Shown here in pieces: positions 1 to 11,438 of a DNA stretch of 64,000 bases. This stretch comes from Sphaerosporella brunnea (taxonomy: Eukaryota > Ascomycota > Pezizomycetes > Pezizales > Pyronemataceae), in contig VXIS01000255.1 in assembly GCA_008704415.1 (NCBI GenBank), positions 1 to 64,000 on the forward strand, in the 5' to 3' direction. Position numbers and translations under genes: made by a program. Position 1 is the first letter of the stretch; each line of letters opens with the position of its first letter. The notes below the pieces were generated by a model. It was not told the DNA's origin. It did not search any database and saw only the letters and a program-made list of their open reading frames with translations.

Positions 1-454
1 TTTTTTATTTTATTTTATTTCTTGATTCATTCCCCTTTTGCTTACGACGCCGTGCTGTGCTTGGTTCATGTTTATATCTCCATCATTTCTCCTGGTTTTT
101 TTTTTTTTTTTTTTTTTTTCCTTTTTCCTTGTGCTATAATTGACTCAATGGAACTTGCACGCTCTTCCTTTGTGGCTCCATTACACCTGAGTTTTGTGCT
201 GCAATTTTGCACTGGGAGTCACTCGAGCCCACCTCGCATGAACTTTGAGTCCCAACTCAGGCACCCCCACCCCAGATCACATATTATCCGATCCATAAAG
301 ACGCACATCTATTTGAATCTCAGAGCCACTGGATACAATAAGATACACCAGGGCCTCGCACACATCCCCCGCGCAATCGCAGCTTCTGCCTCCAAATGCA
401 TTATACAAGAACGAAGAAAGAAAGCGCGAAATTTTTTTGTGATCCGTTCTTTTT
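1..454. other. 3' flank of ATP3, no gene seen
   Basis: This stretch lies downstream of the ATP3 stop codon. It holds a long T homopolymer at about 98-119 and no reading frame with protein-like composition. It probably carries the ATP3 3' UTR. Confidence 0.6.
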
Positions 455-1719
455 TTACTCGGCAGAAGCGGCAGCACCAGTGATGATCTCGACCAACTCT
501 CCGGTGATGACAGCCTGTCGGGTACGGTTGTACAAGATCTGGAACTTTCCGATCATCTCTCCGGCGTTCTTGGACGCGTTGTCCATGGCGTTACGACGAG
601 CGGCGATCTCGCAAGCGTAACCCTCAGCCATAGCCTGGGTTTTGTTAGTGGTGCGCGTTTTGGGGGAAGTGGGGGAGAGGACGTACCCAGAAGATGTCGT
701 TGGCGAGAGAGAACTCGCGGAGGTTGGGGAGCTGCTCATCGTCGATCTCGAAGGCGGAGATGTTGGCTGATTGATAGAAAAGTCGTTAGCAAACGAATTT
801 TTGAGAGACGACGGTGAAAATGTTGGGAACGAAGGGAAACCTCAGAAGGAAGGCAACGGAAGATATCCACATGGTTTTGCGCTCTCGGGTGACATTATTT
901 TTACATCCGAATTCTTTTCATCACCGGTTTGGTGCAGGGGGAAGAAGGGGAATGGCAGGAATACGCACCGGCAGCCTTGACGGCCTCCTCGGAGAAGGCG
1001 TTGATGGAGGAAGCCTCGTAGGAGACGGGGGTCAAGAAAGAGTTGTAGACAATCTCGATGTTATCGTAGGGGCCCTCCAACTCCATGATCTTGGCAGCGA
1101 TGGCCTGCGCAGTAGCAAAGGTAGGCACATCCTTTCCGATGCCAGAAAAGCTCAGGACCATGTTCTTGGGGTTCGAGCGTCCAAGCTGGGACTTGCACTT
1201 CTCGCCCATGACGACGAGGTCGGCGTTGGGGTTGGTGATCAACTTTTCGCGCACGGCCTTGGAGAGCGAAGAGTGGACACCTCCGCACAATCCCTTATCC
1301 GACGAAGAGACGATGTAGAGAGTCTTGCCCTCGGGAGTGGGCTGGGCCTCCGCCTGCTCGAAGAGCTGGTTCGACGTCTTTCCGTAGACCCGAGACTGGC
1401 TCATCGCTCGCTGCGCCTGGTTCATTTTCGTGGAGGCGACAATCTTCATCGTCTTGGTGATCTTCTCGATGTTCTTGATCGACTTGAGACGGCCCTCGAT
1501 TTCACGGAGAGTCGCATAGTTGCTGCTGAGCACCGGCCTGTGATGTTGACGGATGAGTTTTGGTGCTTGGTGATTTCTCGGTAAACGCAACAGCGACCAC
1601 CCAACCCCGAGCGGGGGGTGGGGAGGAGGAGGGAGAATGGCAGCATTGAGAGAGAGCAATTACCTGCAGGACGCGGCGGAGGCCCGAGAAAGGGCAGGTC
1701 TGGCTGCCCGGGAAAACAT
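455..1719 (-). CDS. ATP3: ATP synthase F1 gamma subunit, mitochondrial
   Basis: This is the central rotor shaft of mitochondrial F1-ATPase, which turns inside the alpha3beta3 hexamer and couples proton flow to ATP synthesis. Four exons are predicted: 1719-1664, 1537-969, 766-687 and 634-455. They give 294 residues, the usual family length. Exon 1 encodes an Arg/Ala-rich amphipathic start ([14 protein letters not shown]), as expected of a matrix-targeting peptide. The mature N-terminal helix reads [20 protein letters not shown], and the core has [14 protein letters not shown]. The C-terminal helix contains [17 protein letters not shown] and [15 protein letters not shown], the signature end of the family. 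All junctions are GT-AG and keep frame. Its start faces TOP1 across 2.3 kb. Identification is secure; exon ends were placed by eye. Confidence 0.95.
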
Positions 1720-4005
1720 GGCGAGGAGAAGGCTGGTCCGTTGGGTTTGTGGATTTGAGGGGAGAGGTGGGCCGGATTTTCCTTTTCGAAACGGAGAAAG
1801 TCGCGATGAAGTCGCAGCCGGGTGAGGAGATTAGATGATCGCGATTCGATAAGATAGCCAACACTGCGGCTTGGCCTTGCCGGCAAAATGCAATACGACA
1901 TCACACAACTGGCATGTCTCATCTCGCTGCACAGGATTCGAAACACGACGCAAGCTGTATGAAGTATGTATAATACTCGTGCATACATATCCTCGGACCA
2001 AAGCTACTCGCTCTGCAAAACACACCTTCGTCACCGAACGGCCACGGAGCCCGTCGGCGGGCCGTCGCACGTGGGCAAGACCCAGATCAAACAGTGAGCG
2101 GATAGGTACTGAGTTCGAATTCGAAAAGCGAAAATTAGGTCGGCAAACAGCATGTGTACAGTATCTTCCGAGATGTTCTTCTCATCGACTCCGGCGAGAT
2201 GGCGGGGAAGGGATGGGACTACCTATTTACCTACCCAGAGACCGCGGTGATTTTTTATGGCTGTCGGGGCTCAAGTCCACTTTCTCGTGAACACTCTCGA
2301 CTTGACGGGCATGGACATGCGTCGGGTTCGCTGTGGGGGCGGGGGGGGGGGGGGGGTCGAAGACAGCCTCGAGTGAGTCGAGTACCGTGGACGGCAGCTC
2401 TTTCGATAATGTGCTCAACTCGGACGGGGGCCGGGGCGTGGATGTAAAGATGTGTATCACATATAATTGTACATTCGTCATGTGTGTGCTATGTGGAGTG
2501 GGAGTGTGGGAGTGGGAGTGGGATTGCTCTGTAGGAAACAGAACGGGGGGGTGCTTGCCTGCTTGCTTGCTTGCTGCACGACAGCGCAACACATCTTCGG
2601 TTCGATCCCGGCAGGCTGATTTGATGGATGCCATTCACTGGCCTCCAGCCTCCACGGCCTCAATTCGCTTCGCGGTCCGGGATTGAAAGCGCCATCCATT
2701 TATTTCTTGCAGCAAGGAAATCCTGTGCATTTCCTCGGGATGCCCCAGATGCGGGGGAGCTGCGCGGAAGAACCTGAGGAGGCCGCAAAGCGCCTTGCAG
2801 GTATGCGCTTGACTGTGGCAGATTTGAATGCTCCAGACGAGCGCAGCCGGGTCGGTTTTGTTGGCCAAATCGAGGCTGCATACACGCGGTATCACTCATC
2901 ACGCGAGGAGCAACAACTCAGGCAAGAAAACCCGAATAGGAATTGAAAGCGCCAAGATCGGCCAAGCGGCCACATCTTGCCAGGGCTTCAGCGCACAAAG
3001 GCTCTGCAAGGTTGGGGAATGCCTGTGGAGGAGAAGCCTCACGGCAATCTGCACGAAGGGCGTTTGACGCAGGAATTGCAGGCGTGTTCATCCAGCGTGC
3101 GCAGAGAGAGAGAACTCTCGATGTCCAGAGTCACGGGGGAGGGGCGGGTGCATGCATCATCGTGCCTTTCGATCGCTGTTCTTCCTTTCCTCTAGCGGGT
3201 GTGGTTCCTGCTGCTGGCTGCGGTTGCCGCCAAACCACACGCAGACCAGGCGCGACGGTGTGGTGGGTCTAGGTCGCTTTGGGGCGGCGGGCTTCTGTTC
3301 TTTCTTGCTTCCAAACGTTCTTTCTCGTGCTCCGCTTCGTCGCCCGTCACTGTTCGCCCTCCCTCATTTTTTTGTCTTTAAGCAATACGAGCCAGCAACA
3401 CGGAACCCTGAAGGGAAAACAAAAACAAACAAACCCTTTTTTTTAAAAAAAAAATCAAAAATCAAAAAAAATCTCTTCGCTTCATTCTACTTTTCTCCCC
3501 AACAACCACTTCGCATTCCTCCATCCCAGAGACCCAACATCCAGAGAAAGCTGTCAGAAGGGTTCGTTCCCTTCGTCGTCCATCATCCGCAATCATTTGC
3601 GCTGGCACTCAGGTCTCCCGCGGCATCGGGTTCGCGGCTTCGTCGCTCATAGACGTTGTTGCTACTCGCGTTGGTCTGCGCTCTCTTCGCACACCCAACC
3701 ACAACCACAACCGCAACCACCACCACCACCACCACCGCCTCTACCACCGCTACCTCCTACCCTCCAACCACATCCGCTTCCTGACCCACTCAACCTTCAC
3801 CTCTACCCCAACCCACTCAACCTTCACCTCTACCCCAACCCCAACCACCACTGCCGCCAACCCCGAGCCTTTCTACCCCGAACTCGCAAAGACTCGCGTG
3901 TCGCGGTTCTACCACTCTACCACGTCCCCCCGATCCGCATCTACAGCTAGAACCTCCGCCACCAACACATACCGATACTCGCCTCCGTATCCAATCCTCG
4001 CGCGA
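1720..4005. other. Divergent intergenic region ATP3/TOP1
   Basis: This 2.3-kb region separates two divergent start codons and should contain both promoters. It has a G homopolymer near 2340-2357, T/A-rich tracts at 3430-3470 and a C/A-rich leader before TOP1 from about 3690. A 27-bp direct repeat occurs twice in tandem at 3785-3838. Short open frames here are of low complexity and were not called as genes. Confidence 0.5.
3785..3838. repeat. 27-bp tandem duplication in TOP1 leader
   Basis: Two adjacent copies of a C-rich 27-bp unit beginning CCCACTCAACCTTCACC lie about 170 bp upstream of the TOP1 start codon, within its presumed 5' leader. Confidence 0.8.
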
Positions 4006-7000
4006 ATGTCTTCTTCCGATGATGATGTGCCTCTGGCGAAGAGGTCCAGCAAGACCAATGGTACGTAACATTCCCGCCACTTGTCCGCCACACCCCCGTC
4101 GTCGCTCTCACGCCTCTCCCTCCCTATCACCTTTCTCGCCCCCTTACGGCCATGCGTTCGCGACGTGTTGCTGGCATGGCTGTCGCCTTTCAGTGTGTGG
4201 CCTTTCCGGATCCATTCGTTTGTAGCTGACGTCTTGCTTAACCCATAGGCCCGTCTTCACCGAAGGCGAAAGCTAAAAGCGTAGTTCTTCCCACGAGAGT
4301 TTCGAAAGCTGCCAACGCCAAAGCCGACAAAGAGTACGACGAAATGGATGTTGACGGCCTCGGCAAAAATGCTCCGCAGAGTACCTCTATCAGCAATGGG
4401 CCCGTAAAGGAATCTTCGGACGATCCTGGACGGCCAAAGCGAAAGGGTCGGAAGCCTGCGATCAAGGAGGAGACTGATAGTGACAGTGATGCCCCCTTGG
4501 TTAGTATTGCTGGCTATGTCGTAACTAGTTGGACGTGGCTGACGGAGCTCTCTAGACCAAACGCCGACGGACCACCAATGGTACTTCCAAGTCTGCGTCT
4601 GCAGCTTCTTCGGCCAGTCCCAAGGCTAGTCCCAAGGTCAGCAAGTCCGTGTCTCCTTCCAGCGCCCGAATGCCGTCCACCATCATCACTGGAGGAACCG
4701 ACGATTCCGACTCCGATGTTCCCATAGCTGCCAGCAAGCTGTCCAAGGAGAAGGCGCAGATTATGAAGGAGGAGAACCAGCTCTCGAGGAAACTTGAAGC
4801 TGAGGACAAGAAGGCTGCGGCAGCCAAGAAGCGAAAAGCTACCGTCGTCAAGAAAGTGGAAGATAGCGAAGACAGCGATGTGCCATTGGCGAAGGGCAAG
4901 CGGCGTGCCGCTCCGGCAAAGAAAGCCAACGGTGTCAAGAAGGAGGAAGAGTCGGACGACGACACGCCCCTTGTGAAGAGGCCGCGAGCAACCAAGGCAG
5001 CCACTGTCAAGAAAGAACCGGCGGTGAAGAAAGAGACCAAGGGCAAGGGACGTGCAAAGAAGTCCGAGACGCCAGCAACCACCAACGGAGAGGCCGATGA
5101 GGGTGAAGAAGAAGAGGGGGAAGAAGAGTACAAGTGGTGGGAACAGCCTGAGACCGATGGTACGATCAAGTGGACCACTCTAGAGCACAACGGTGTTTTG
5201 TTCCCCCCACCATATGAACCGCTTCCTTCCGGCGTGAAGATGCTCTACAACCGTGTTCCCATGACCCTTCCTGTGGAGGCAGAAGAAATAGCCGGTTTCT
5301 TTGGCGCAATGCTTGAGACCCCACACGCAAAGAACCCTAAGTTCGTTGAGAACTTTTTCAAGGATTTCCAGGAAATTCTCAAGGAGAGTGGAGGGGCTAG
5401 AAATCCAGAGGGAAAGGTGAGTTCTGACTCCCCCATAAAATTGTGGGGTGCATCCTAACTGTGCTGCAGAAAGTCGCCATCAAGGAGTTTTCCAAGTGCG
5501 ATTTCGCACCCATGTTCAACTACTTTGAGGCCAAGAAGCTCGAGAAGAAAGCCTTGTCTACCGCTGAGAAGAAGGCTTTGAAGCAAGAGAAGGAGGAGGC
5601 CGAAAAGAAATACACCTATTGTCTGCTTGACGGCAGAAAAGAAAAGGTCGGAAACTTTCGCATCGAACCCCCGGGACTGTTCAGAGGTCGTGGGGATCAC
5701 CCCAAGACCGGCAAGGTCAAGAAGCGTGTCCTTCCAGAGCAAGTCACTCTCAACATTGGCGAGAACACTCCTGTTCCCCCTCCCCCGCCCGGACACCAGT
5801 GGGGTGGCATCCAGCATGATGACAAGGTCACCTGGCTGGCTACCTGGAAGGAGAACATCAACGGAAACATCAAATACGTCATGCTTGCCGCCAACAGCAG
5901 CTTGAAGGGTATGAGTGACTTCAAGAAGTTCGAGAAGGCTAGAGAGTTGAAGGTGTGTACCATCGATGTTGCTGAAAGGAATCACTTCTAACGATGGCAG
6001 AAACACATCGGTCGCATCCGTGACGATTACACCAAAGAGATGCGGTCCATAGTGATGGCCGATCGCCAGCGTGCAACCGCCATGTACCTCATCGATGTGC
6101 TCGCTCTGAGAGCCGGAAACGAGAAGGGAGAGGATGAGGCGGATACTGTCGGTTGTTGTTCGCTCCGTTTTGAGCACGTAACGCTTGAGCCACCCAACAA
6201 GCTCGTTTTCGATTTCTTGGGTAAGGACTCGATCCGGTACCACGACACTGTCGAGGTCACACCCCAGGTCTTCAAGAACATCAAGATCTTCAAGAAGGCG
6301 CCAAAGGGGCCTGGTGACATGATTTTCGACCGCCTCAACACCACAGATCTGAACGAGCATCTGCGGTCTTACATGCCTGGACTTTCGGCCAAGGTTTTCC
6401 GTACTTACAACGCATCCTTCACGATGCAGCGCGAGATGAAGAAGATTCCGAACGAGGGTTCCGTTCACGACAAGTACGCTGCTTACAATGAGGCCAACCG
6501 GATGGTCGCCATCCTGTGTAACCATCAGCGTACCGTCAGCACTTCTCATGAAGCCTCGCTCCAGAAGGCGACGGAAAAAATCAAGGCTCTCCGATATCAG
6601 AAGCTCCGGCTGAAACGTCAGATACTCTTCCTTGATCCTAAGAGGAAAAAGAAGGATCCGGACTTCTTCAAGCCAGATCCCGATATCGATGATGAGGACT
6701 GGGTTAAGGAGCACCAGAAGGCTCTCATCGAACAGGAGCGCGAGAAGATCACCAAGAAGTTTGAGAAGGAGAACGAAAAACTCGCCGCCGACGGAGACAA
6801 AGAGCAGAAGGCCAGTGTTCTTGAGGAGCGTCTCGAGGTCCTCAAGGAGATGGAAGCGGACTTTAAGAAGGAGAACAAGACTGGAACCGTCGAGCCGAAG
6901 GGCAGAGCAGTTACCGTCGAGAAAATCGAGGCGAACCTCGAGAAGATGGAAGAGCGGATCCGCAAGCAAGAGATCGAAGTGAAGGTCAAGGATGACAACA

Positions 7001-7217
7001 AGACTGTCGCCTTGGGAACATCCAAGATCGTAAGACGACTCACCATATTAGGTGTGTTACAGAAGACGCTGACAGTAGATAGAACTACATCGACCCCCGC
7101 CTGACGGTGATGTTCTGCAAGAAGTATAATGTCCCCATCGAGAAGCTTTTCACCAAGACCCTCCGCGACAAGTTCAAGTGGGCGCTCGAGTCTGCAGATG
7201 AGAACTGGGAGTTCTAG
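4006..7217 (+). CDS. TOP1: DNA topoisomerase I (type IB)
   Basis: This nuclear enzyme relaxes supercoils by cutting one strand through a 3'-phosphotyrosine link. Six exons are predicted: 4006-4060, 4249-4499, 4556-5416, 5470-5952, 6001-7029 and 7083-7217, encoding 937 residues. The N-terminus ([13 protein letters not shown]) opens a long acidic/lysine-rich tail of about 290 residues with repeated SDxDxPL blocks and nuclear-localisation-like KRK runs. The core starts near [14 protein letters not shown]. Catalytic landmarks are ALRAGNEK (Arg), LCNHQR (His) and, at the start of the last exon, SKINYIDPRL with the active-site tyrosine. A coiled-coil linker (about 6540-6990) precedes the last segment. 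The 53-bp final intron interrupts the active-site motif between SKI and NYIDP. The start was chosen because MSSSDDD is typical of fungal TOP1. Confidence 0.95.
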
Positions 7218-8243
7218 ATGTGCTTTTTTCCTTTCATGGGTTTATTGGGTGGCTCTGCTTGTTTTGAATAGGGTTACGATACAAGGGGAGATATCGCTTT
7301 AGCTGATGATGGGCTTCTTCTGTGTACCTTATTTTTCTACGTCTATTTACGCTAAACGTGTTGGTTTTCTCTTTCTCTTCCCTTTTCCCTTTTCCTTTTT
7401 TTAAACTTTGGAGTTTTTTAAGGTTTTTTTTTTTTTCGACAGTAGGGGTGTATAAAAGATTTCTCTTTTTTTCTTTTTTCTTTTCTTTGGGGATGCAGGC
7501 TTGGTGCTTGCTAGATGGTGTTTTTTTTTTTTTTTGGATCCGGGTTGTGTGGCCACGGGGAATGTCACTCGTTGGAACTTGGAAGGAATGCCAAGCTTCT
7601 TGTTTACCTACTTCCTTACTTACAGTACTAGGACAAAAAGTTTCGCCTCAACTTTGGCTGTTTTACTCCACCACAATACAGTGGAAAATTTTGGTTGGAC
7701 TTTGAAATGATAAATAAATCCATAGAATTTCAGTAATTATGATGAAATTGTGGAAATTGGACGTTGTGGTGGAGTCACTGGAGTGAGGAGCTGAATTCGT
7801 GAAACGAAGACGTTGTCATGTCACTTTTTGTATGGGGCTCCATGCAAAATCTCGAGTTTTCGAGCTCTCCCAATCACCTCCCAGCTCATCACACCTTCAG
7901 ATTTTGAAAGATTCGAGCGCCATTTCAGGAGGCTGAATTTCATGTAATTTCCAAGCTCGTCCTCAAAAGCTGAATTTTTAGAACCAGAGGAAGGCGTTTT
8001 GTTGGGTAGCTGAACATGGCTGCTTTGGCGGCAAAGTAGCGAATCTTTTTGTCCCCGGACCGTAGCGTCACATCACGGCACTCGGGCCCTGTTCCAACTA
8101 CACGTATACGTAGTCCCCGATACAGCACGCAATCCCAAACTCCCCAGGAGAAAAGCAAAAAAAATCGCATGAAATCCGTCCCGTCTCAATCTTGGATATA
8201 TCAGCGTCTGCCCCCCCCCCCCTCTTTTCTCGCGCCCCACTAT
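7218..8243. other. Convergent intergenic region TOP1/YOS1
   Basis: This region lies between the stop codons of TOP1 (+) and YOS1 (-). It is T-rich at 7320-7540 and contains nested inverted repeats at 7621-7830 that resemble a decayed Tc1/mariner-derived MITE. No gene is supported. Confidence 0.5.
7621..7835. mobile_element. Possible Tc1-type MITE remnant
   Basis: A TA dinucleotide is followed by CAGTACTAGGACAAAAAG, which resembles the left terminus of the Tc1/mariner relic at 35402. CAAAAAGT at 7634-7641 is matched by ACTTTTTG at 7823-7830, and ACTCCACCACAA at 7665-7676 is inverted at 7764-7775. The arms are imperfect and the right end is not clean, so this is a remnant at best. Confidence 0.4.
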
Positions 8244-8649
8244 CTATCCCAGCAACAACTCGTAGATAATGATCACCGAATTAACCCCAATCAACGGTAC
8301 TGCGAATCATTATGCATCAGCGCTGTCCCGCCCCCAATAACTCCCCCCTCCCACTCCCACCACTCCCAAAAAAAAAAAAAAAACACTTACTCCTGGTCAA
8401 CAACCTCGTGGCACTGATCAGGTTGACAATCTTCCCCTTGATGCTGACGTCCTGGCCGCCCGCACCGAAGGCGGGCTCGGGCTGCAGCGCGGCCCAGCCG
8501 ATGCGCGCTAGGAATCGGTCTTCGCTCAGGATCGCGATCGCGTTGATGATTAGCACGATCACTGTTGTGCTTGTTAGCTTGGGATTTGAGGGGGGGGGGG
8601 GGGGGATGGTGAGCGGACTCTTGATCAATGGCATTAGGCCGAAGAACAT
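8244..8649 (-). CDS. YOS1: Yos1/IER3IP1-like ER-Golgi transport protein
   Basis: Yos1 is a small membrane protein that works with Yip1-Yif1 in COPII vesicle transport from ER to Golgi. Predicted exons are 8649-8619, 8561-8391 and 8299-8244, giving 85 residues, close to the yeast length. The conserved core LINAIAILSEDRFLARIGW is present after an N-terminal hydrophobic segment. The C-terminus RIPLIGVNSVIIIYELLLG forms the second membrane span and matches the family end. Intron 2 has a clear GTAAGT donor. Intron 1 has a weak donor (GTCCGC) but a CTAAC branch site and a 57-nt length that keeps frame; retaining it would insert 19 residues. The start codon lies only 160 bp from that of the divergent CBS-domain gene, so a shared promoter is likely. 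Confidence 0.85.
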
Positions 8650-8809
8650 TGTTGTGGTGGTTTTTGGCGGTGGTGGAGATGATGATGTCGAGGTGAAGGG
8701 TTGACGTGTTGTGTCGCGTTACAGCAAGCAAGTAGGATTACATATTATACTAGAACCCCACGCACTCATCACACAACCCACCCACCAATCCACAACCCAG
8801 GCCGTAACA
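8650..8809. promoter_or_regulatory. Short bidirectional promoter YOS1/CBS gene
   Basis: Only 160 bp separate two divergent start codons. No recognised factor site can be asserted. The call rests on geometry alone. Confidence 0.5.
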
Positions 8810-9351
8810 ATGTCCGCCGCCGCACCACTCACCACCACCACCGCCGCCGCCGCAGCTGCTCCCGGCACAACCTTCAGCGCGTCGAAATTCCGCGGGGTGG
8901 GTGCGCTTCCTCCCCCCACCACCTACCCTTGCCTTCGCTAACACCGCGGCAGGCCACAGTCGAAGACCTCGACCTCGCGCCGGCGCTCTCGATAACGCCG
9001 ACGACGCCCATCAGCACCGCGATCTCGCTCTCCTACGACCGTGACTACAGCCAGCTGACGGTGACCTCGGCATCGACGCGCGCGCTGCTGGGCTACGTGT
9101 CCGCCGCTGCGCTGCGGTCCGCCGCGGACCGCCCCGCCGCCCCCGTCAGCACCGTCATGAACCGCTTCGACCGCCGCAGGAGCAAGGGGTATAAGCTCAT
9201 CACCCCCGAGACCGAGCTCGAAGAGCTCGCGCGCTGGTTCGAGGATAGTGGCGAGGAGTTTGCGGTCGTTACTGATGCTGCGAGACGCTTTGTGTTGGGC
9301 GTTGCGACGAGGGGGGATTTGGCCGAGTTTTTGAGGAGGAGACCGGAGTAG
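8810..9351 (+). CDS. Small CBS-domain protein
   Basis: Two exons (8810-8896 and 8953-9351) encode 161 residues. The first exon gives an Ala/Thr-rich start ending FSASKFRG. The 56-nt intron has donor GTGGGT and a CTAAC-type branch site. The second exon carries a CBS-pair-like fold: TVEDLDLAPALSITPTTPIS, LTVTSASTRALLGYVSAAAL, PVSTVMNRFDRR and, near the end, ELARWFEDSGEEFAVVTDAARRFVLGVATRGDLAEFLRRRPE, the usual second CBS half. CBS pairs bind adenosine nucleotides and regulate enzymes or channels; no catalytic domain is attached here. Small stand-alone CBS proteins are common in fungi, but I do not recognise a named orthologue. It converges on ALG12 with 224 bp between stops. Confidence 0.85.
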
Positions 9352-9575
9352 AGATGGAGCGGCGGGGTGTGAAAAAAAAAAGGGGGGGGGGGGCGGGTAT
9401 TCAACACTGGGTTTTTCTCTTGCTTTTCTTTATTGCTTTGCAGGTTTCCAGATCCCTTTTGTTTGGGCGCGCGGGAGGCGGATCTTTCAACAGTTCACGG
9501 AACGGAGGGCAATTGATATCTGTGCAAGTTTGTGTCGTTACAAAAGGCAGGCAGAAGGCAGAAGGAGGAAGTCGT

Positions 9576-11438
9576 TCACATTACCGATCCCTCCACTACC
9601 TCTTCCTCCTCAACCTCTTTCTGTACAATATAAATCATATCCTTCATCTCCACACCGGCCCAATACCCGCCCAGCAGCCTTCTCAATCCGAATCCATCTT
9701 TTCGAAACCTCTCCCACAGCCCGACCGCTTCCTCCTCTCCGCCCAACCCCACCTCTCGCGCCACCTTCCTTGCCTCCGAAACCGCGCGCACAGGTACTTC
9801 CATGCCGGGTTTGTACAGCTTCACCCCACCGAAGCCCTCCACTACACCCCGCACTCGGTATCGGCCGATTGTCTTTTCCGGACGCTCCACCAACGCCCAC
9901 TCAATCCCCTCCCAGAACTCGGGCTTCAAAAGCGTCTCCTCATCTTCAGTCTTGTCCCAGCGCACACCCTGCGCGTCGCCCTGCAGAAATCGTGTTGCGC
10001 CAGTCATGCACGTGAGCACATCCATGTGCACGGTTCCCTGCGGGTTCAGATGATGCAAACGCTGCACTGCCTGGCCGCCGGGGTAGTTAAAGCTGCTGAC
10101 GAGCGTCATGCTCGCGGACAACAGCGCCGATACCGGAATCGAGAGCAGAATCCCCAGCGATAGAAGTGCGTACACTGCATGTTTACTCCGGCGATTCCAG
10201 ACCCACGTAGCACCCAGCGCCGAGAGCAGCGTTAGCTGTGGAACCACGTACATGATGAAGCGCCATTCTTTGTGTTTTACGACGGCGGAGTAGGTGGTTA
10301 TGAAGGAGAGGGAGGGGAGCAGGAGGTGCCGTGCGGCGTGAGGGAGGGTTACGATTGCTACTGGAAGTGTGAGCACGGAGATCGGGTTTAGCAGCAGCTT
10401 TGGTAGTGCCGATGAGAAGTAGTAGTGCCAGCTTTCTTCGCCCCATTGGCTGGCGGAGCCTTGGATCGTATTGAAGTAGAAGGCGGAGAACTCGGGCCAG
10501 AGGAGGCCAAGGTGTTTTGTAAGGAAGGGGGTGGTAAAGATTGGTGATTGCGAGGAAGAAAGCCAGAAGTAGGAATCTACTGCCAACGTTGCTATCAACC
10601 CCATTACAGCGCCTGCCAGGCCGGAGATTATGATTCCCTCCAGCGAGAGCCGCCGGGAAAGGAGGATGTCCAGCGCTTGGAATGCTAGCAGCACGGCGAT
10701 CTCTCCCCGGAATATCACGGCGGAAAGAGTGAGCAGGTAAAGCCCAAGCTTTATGTGGTTCCGCTGCTTCTTTTGCGGCCAGCTAGCTGCAGGCAGGAAA
10801 CATGCCTCCGCGATTAACACCGGGATCAGGGCGAAGGTGTTTGGGAGTGTACGGCTGGCGTAGAAGAGCAGGTGGAACTGAGTCGTTTGGAATAGCGTAT
10901 AGAACCTTGCCGCCGTGCTACCGTATGCTAGGCGCACACGGTGGATGTAATAACTCAGCGCAGCCGCCGTCAGCAGCCCCAGCGTTGCGCGCACCAGGAA
11001 TTGCGCATTTGTAACCCCGCCGAAGAGGGTGGTGATTGGAGTGCTCGCTTGCGAAAGTACCAGCGGGCCGATAAAGGATCGCGGCACGGCGCCAGGGAAT
11101 GTTAGATGGTCGTAGTGCGTGGTGAGGTAGCCGCTGATGTTGTGCGTGGGAAGACCATAGTGGAGGATGTCGTGCACGGCTTGCAGCGAGAAGGATTCCT
11201 CAACTTTTGTGTAGGGGGCTGCGTAAAGGTGCAGCAGGACTGTGAGCGGAGGAAGGAGGTAGAGGAGGTGATCTAAGTGGTAAGGAGTCAGTTGGGTTAG
11301 GACGGAATTGAGGGAGGAGACAAACCGAGTTGGATCATCGTGCATTGGGCTCCGACGTCGAGAGCGAGAGTGAGCTACCCATGACATCGGGGGACTATTT
11401 TTAGGCGCGCAGTTGAGCGAGTGATTTCTGATGATCAA
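9576..11438 (-). CDS. ALG12: Dol-P-Man:Man7GlcNAc2-PP-Dol alpha-1,6-mannosyltransferase
   Basis: Alg12 is an ER-membrane GT22 glycosyltransferase that adds the eighth mannose, in alpha-1,6 linkage, to the lipid-linked N-glycan precursor. A single open frame of up to 620 residues has many hydrophobic segments. Family landmarks are KVEESFSLQAVHDILHYG in the first luminal loop (acidic pair EE), PGAVPRSFIGP, FRGEIAVLL and HKEWRFIMYVVPQ, the conserved HKExRF motif of GT22 enzymes. The soluble C-terminus includes PQGTVHMDVLTCMTGATRFL. Three in-frame ATGs are possible at residues 1, 18 and 32. Codon 32 (MHDDPTRF) or 18 fits the family N-terminus better than the first, so the true start is uncertain. 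No intron is needed. Confidence 0.93.
   Translation of the reverse strand: MIIRNHSLNCAPKNSPPMSWVAHSRSRRRSPMHDDPTRFVSSLNSVLTQLTPYHLDHLLYLLPPLTVLLHLYAAPYTKVEESFSLQAVHDILHYGLPTHNISGYLTTHYDHLTFPGAVPRSFIGPLVLSQASTPITTLFGGVTNAQFLVRATLGLLTAAALSYYIHRVRLAYGSTAARFYTLFQTTQFHLLFYASRTLPNTFALIPVLIAEACFLPAASWPQKKQRNHIKLGLYLLTLSAVIFRGEIAVLLAFQALDILLSRRLSLEGIIISGLAGAVMGLIATLAVDSYFWLSSSQSPIFTTPFLTKHLGLLWPEFSAFYFNTIQGSASQWGEESWHYYFSSALPKLLLNPISVLTLPVAIVTLPHAARHLLLPSLSFITTYSAVVKHKEWRFIMYVVPQLTLLSALGATWVWNRRSKHAVYALLSLGILLSIPVSALLSASMTLVSSFNYPGGQAVQRLHHLNPQGTVHMDVLTCMTGATRFLQGDAQGVRWDKTEDEETLLKPEFWEGIEWALVERPEKTIGRYRVRGVVEGFGGVKLYKPGMEVPVRAVSEARKVAREVGLGGEEEAVGLWERFRKDGFGLRRLLGGYWAGVEMKDMIYIVQKEVEEEEVVEGSVM

Noticed and set aside
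814..1584. 256-codon open frame on the plus strand
   Set aside because: Antisense to ATP3 exon 2; the minus strand has the clear gamma-subunit match.
2585..2620. B-box-like GGTTCGATCCC suggesting a tRNA
   Set aside because: No A box or acceptor pairing at the required distance on either strand.
5455..6969. 504-codon open frame on the minus strand
   Set aside because: It is exactly antisense to TOP1 exons 4-5 and its Leu/Val-rich composition is the mirror of a Lys/Glu-rich coding frame.
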